In this document: in pieces, positions 61,023 through 64,000 of the stretch | Position numbering within the stretch: position 1 is the stretch's first letter | Layout: the number at the start of each line of letters is the position of its first letter | NCBI GenBank assembly: GCA_023634235.1 | Contig: JAMKCF010000006.1 | Coordinates: forward strand, 12,442,647-12,506,646 | Length of the DNA stretch: 64,000 bases | Source: Pisaster brevispinus | Lineage: Eukaryota > Echinodermata > Asteroidea > Forcipulatida > Asteriidae | Direction of reading: 5' to 3' | Position numbers and translations under genes: made by a program | Notes under the pieces: generated by a model | The model's database searches: none | The model's input: only the letters and a program-made list of their open reading frames with translations | Told to the model about the DNA's origin: nothing

Positions 61023-61962
61023 GTGATTGATCGATCAAAACAAAATTTATCATAAAAATGAAACTGTTATTTTTAAGTCCATAGATGTAATATTTGCTAA
61101 ACTAACGTCTGCCTACATGTACATGTATCATCTATTCTTTTCTCAATATTATTACTCTCTAACCTGCGTAGGAGTTCCATCATTCGACCCTGTCTTTCTC
61201 GCCCTCTGGAATCATCTCCTCCATTAAAAACCTTATATGGTCTGCCCCTGTGGTGAGTGTGGATCAGTCCAACCGTTCTTATTCTGACTTCTATAACTCC
61301 AGGATGTACCATTTTATTTCTGGGGTGTTGTGAGTGATTGGATTTATATATATATTATTTTTCTTTGCCAAGAGGTAAACTAATCAATAGTAGTGTCCTT
61401 TGTCCATTTTGCATTAATTAAATGAACTATTGACCATTTTGGTACATGTAATTGTTGCTCTGCGTCAATCACATGTTACTATCAGGATATCCCTAAGTGT
61501 TATCATAGCACTGTATGTAATTAACACCAATTTTGATTTGGTTGGTTTAAGGAGAGGACACACTCACCATTTCATTAACGAGCCATCAGTTGCACCACCT
61601 TTACCATGTCTGCTGCTGTTTATATATAATGCCCATAAGAATAATGGTTTCTATAGAGTATACATTTTTAACATGATCGTCTTGACGAGATGGGGCTGTA
61701 TTTTCTTTTACATATGTGGACTCCAATAAGTCTGATTTTAACTGAAATCGGTTATTTTTCTGCACACATTTGTTATTTACACATGTACGTGGTCCAACCA
61801 TTCTTTGTTATTTTGTATATATAATATCTGATCTTGTGTCTTCTCACATTGCCAGGATGCGTAAGAAGGTGAAATAGTCTGGTTCCTAATATGTAAACTG
61901 TGTTACTTAAGCTGCATACAAGGAGTTGTCAGGTTACCTATAAAGTCAATGGCAACGGCAGT

Positions 61963-62108
61963 TTAAGGCCATATCCAAAATGGCGGCTACAGCTACGGCT
62001 ACGGCTGGATCTCTGCTACGTTGTGCGTTGAAGTGTATGACGTCCTTAGCAACACCCTTAGCAACAGTTGTAACTATAGCTGCAGCCGCCGATTCGGTTG
62101 CGGCCTAA
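61963..62108. mobile_element. GCC-GCTAC inverted-repeat MITE, copy 4
   Basis: It begins TTAAGGCC and ATGGCGGCTACAGCTACGGC and ends GCTGCAGCCGCCGATTCGG then GGCCTAA. It shows the clearest inverted ends of the family. Confidence 0.72.
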
Positions 62109-63009
62109 CAGTTTCCACGAAAAAAAAAGGCCCCAGTCTGTTTTTGTTTTGTGGTTGTTGTTGGGTTTTTTTTCCCAGTGCAGTTTAAATGAAGATGAAT
62201 GTAGATTATAAACTAAGATGGCTGCAACCTATCAGTGGTGCATACCCACGTACACTGCCATCCGCACCCAAACGCCATATATCTGAAAAGGTCTTTAAGG
62301 GACATACATGTACGGTTTATGATGATAGCTCTACAGCATGATATGGACAACGCTGCCTTGTGTACACAGCTGAGATATACCTTATGGCCAGCAATTGCTT
62401 GCCACTCCGTCCCAATGTAAATACCTACATGTATATAACCTGAATTGCCATCTCCTGACTGACGGAGGAACTGCCACTGTGTTGTGCTGCTCCACCCTCG
62501 TCTAAACTCAGCCCATGACTCACATGTTGTCCCTGATATGAAGTTACATTGGCAGGGAAATAACCACAGTATTTTACTGCCTTTTCCCGTTGGCTTAATG
62601 TTTGAGGAACGGTATTGGGTTACCCCCTGTTGCTATGCACAACCGATACTCACGGTGGCTTTTTACTGCACTGTTACTGGGGCAGATGCAGTAGGGAAAT
62701 ATTTGGGGGAAATTGTACCTTTGATGATTGAAGCATGGAAATTCGGCACACACTCAGTGTATGTCATGTGAAATATATTTGGCCATATGGCCATAGCACG
62801 TTTGAATTTGTTAGAATAACAAGAATTTGTTTTGTTTTTCAAAATGGCTGCAATTGCTTGTTATTCTAGTGACAATTCTTTCAAAATTTAGATCTGTGAT
62901 TGCCGTATAGCCAAATAGTTTGTCTTGTGTCAGTTTTTGTGGGGGGTTTTTCCCTCTTTTTTTTGTTAAATACATTTTGTTGTTATGTTTTGGTTTTTCT
63001 CCATAAACA

Positions 63010-63297
63010 TTGATTAATTACCTTAAAGGTGACAGCACTTCATGCAGAGATGATTCTAAGAGTGCTTTACTTTCACAACTTACTAACAATATTGAGCAAC
63101 ATTTTAATAATAACAAATTGTTGTCACCTTATTTCTCAAATTCCCCTCCTAACATTGAACACACATGTACCCCATGCATGCAATTGAGTTCACTTGAACA
63201 TTCTGAAGAAAATTTATCTAAAAATGTTGTGCCCCTCCGGTTTTCTTGTATCCATTTATTCTTGTTTTGTGCTTGTAGAAAAAGGGTGAAAAATTGA
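63010..63297 (+). CDS. Weak coding-like frame near the right edge
   Basis: The frame reads GDSTSCRDDSKSALLSQLTN and onward to CRKRVKN and a stop. The acceptor (ACCTTAAAG) is poor, and the phase does not match the exon ending at 49063. It might be a decayed retroelement piece or chance. Confidence 0.15.
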   Translation: MINYLKGDSTSCRDDSKSALLSQLTNNIEQHFNNNKLLSPYFSNSPPNIEHTCTPCMQLSSLEHSEENLSKNVVPLRFSCIHLFLFCACRKRVKN

Positions 63298-63417
63298 AGC
63301 ACATGTTATCGGTCAGTTTTAGCAAGTTTGCAACCAGGTCCATCTTATTAGAATCCGGAAATCCATTTTTTGTTAACCCCCCCCCCCCCCAAAAAAAAAA
63401 AAATACATATATATATA

Positions 63418-63745
63418 TATAAAGTCATGAACCACAAGGGAAACTGACTGGGAAATTTATTCTTTGTTCGGGGTGCCAGTCAGAAGCCATACAACCGTTA
63501 ACTGCCGTGTAGCCAGGGATCACACCCACGTTTACGATTCAACCTGGGAAGCGGCAGCCACGGGATCACCTTAAGGGGATGCGACTTTTTAATATTAAAT
63601 ATAAAGTCATGAACCACAAGGGATATTGACTAATAGGGAGACCGCCAACATAGGGTTGGATAGCTCAGTTGGTAGAGCGCCGATACGTTAATCCGGAGGT
63701 AGTTGGTTCAAGTCCCGCTCCAGTCAATTTTTCTTTGTTCAAACC
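63418..63745 (+). mobile_element. tRNA-derived SINE-like copies
   Basis: AAAGTCATGAACCACAAGGG occurs at about 63421 and again at about 63603. The second copy leads into a tRNA-like head (63654-63727): the acceptor GGTTGGA pairs with TCCAGTC, and GCTC pairs with GAGC. Box A (TAGCTCAGTTGG) and box B (GGTTCAAGTCC) are intact. The anticodon stem has two mismatches, so a working tRNA is unlikely. The loop would show GTT. Confidence 0.6.
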
Positions 63746-63749
63746 CAAA

Positions 63750-63754
<5 letters not shown>

Positions 63755-63780
<26 letters not shown>

Positions 63781-63838
63781 ATAATAATAAAATAATTTAT
63801 TAAATAAATAAATAAATAAATATATATATATTTTTTTT
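63755..63838. repeat. TA, TAA and TAAA simple repeats
   Basis: TA dinucleotides are followed by AATAAT, AAATAAATA and TATATA runs, probably the tail of the SINE-like copy. Confidence 0.9.
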
Positions 63839-64000
63839 TAAATTAAGACCATTAAAAAACTTGAAAATAAAACCAAATAGAATGCCCCAAAGTGCAGATT
63901 AGCGCTTTAAAAAAACAAAAGTTAATGTAGGTTAGTAGGCTTCGAGTTCGCAAGTTTTCGTCCTTGCAAGCTTTCGCGCTTTGCACTCACAGTTCAGTTT

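Larger units (their letters stand above)
49064..64000. other. Stretch without a recognisable gene, repeat-rich
   Basis: No conserved coding exon was found. It holds a MITE near 52.2 kb, an inverted-repeat element near 53.9 kb, a 1.07-kb transposon at 55215-56288, a CT microsatellite near 58.76 kb, AAAGGCAAAGGTA and GCC-GCTAC elements at 60.3-62.1 kb, and SINE-like copies and simple repeats at the right edge. It could be intron of a gene starting at 48.9 kb. Confidence 0.45.

Noticed and set aside
61027..61312. Arg/Gly-rich - strand frame (GGDDSRGRERQG)
   Set aside because: Short, no splice signals in phase, next to a MITE. It is likely chance.
63654..63727. tRNA gene with anticodon GTT
   Set aside because: The anticodon stem has two mismatches and the T-stem one. 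It is flanked by repeat sequence shared with another site, so a SINE head is more likely.
1..64000. CRISPR array, bacterial operon or prophage
   Set aside because: The window has split eukaryotic genes, retroelements and SINE-like repeats. The regular arrays (58 bp, 21 bp) have no unique spacers.

Overview
The window is animal nuclear DNA, AT-rich, with split genes, long introns and many short DNA transposons. Repeat content, tRNA-derived SINE-like copies, a Penelope-like fragment and a very frequent TACATGTA octamer suggest a marine invertebrate deuterostome, perhaps an echinoderm such as a sea star. The species assignment is inference; the gene assignments rest on the sequence.

The best-supported content is at the left. 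On the + strand, 7392-21227 holds a complete SAFB/SLTM-type gene (scaffold attachment factor B family). Twelve exons join in phase into 3495 coding bases, a protein of 1164 residues: SAP DNA-binding domain, acidic stretch, Ser/Glu/Lys-rich stretch, RRM, Lys/Glu-rich linker, long Arg/Glu coiled coil, Arg/Gly/Asp-rich tail and a SAFB-like C-terminus. On the - strand, starting at 6607, a second SAFB-like gene runs left in the opposite direction. Its first five exons (SAP domain plus acidic exons) match the + gene in order and phase. Its RRM part, if it has one, was not found in the remaining 2.2 kb and may lie beyond the window edge. The two start codons are 785 bp apart and share a presumed two-way promoter with a GGGAGGGTT-type repeat, an E-box and a CRE-like site.

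From about 21.7 kb to the right edge no gene is secure. A palindromic NRF1-type site at 27496-27507, followed by a splice donor at 27590, looks like a promoter with a noncoding first exon. An exon at about 48912-49063, encoding 46 basic residues and ending in a good donor, could be the first coding exon of the same or another + strand gene running off the window. The product is not recognised.

The rest is mostly mobile and repeated DNA: a LINE 3' fragment and an adjoining 58-bp satellite with higher-order structure (3.7-4.9 kb), a Penelope-like fragment (5.8-6.2 kb), a 21-bp minisatellite inside a SAFB intron that stays open in two frames (17.86-18.43 kb), at least six families of short inverted-repeat elements, a 1.07-kb transposon with perfect 27-bp ends (55215-56288), tRNA-derived SINE-like copies, and a perfect 26-bp hairpin at 47965-48031. 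All exon borders were placed by hand from splice signals, frame and family likeness; no alignment was run.
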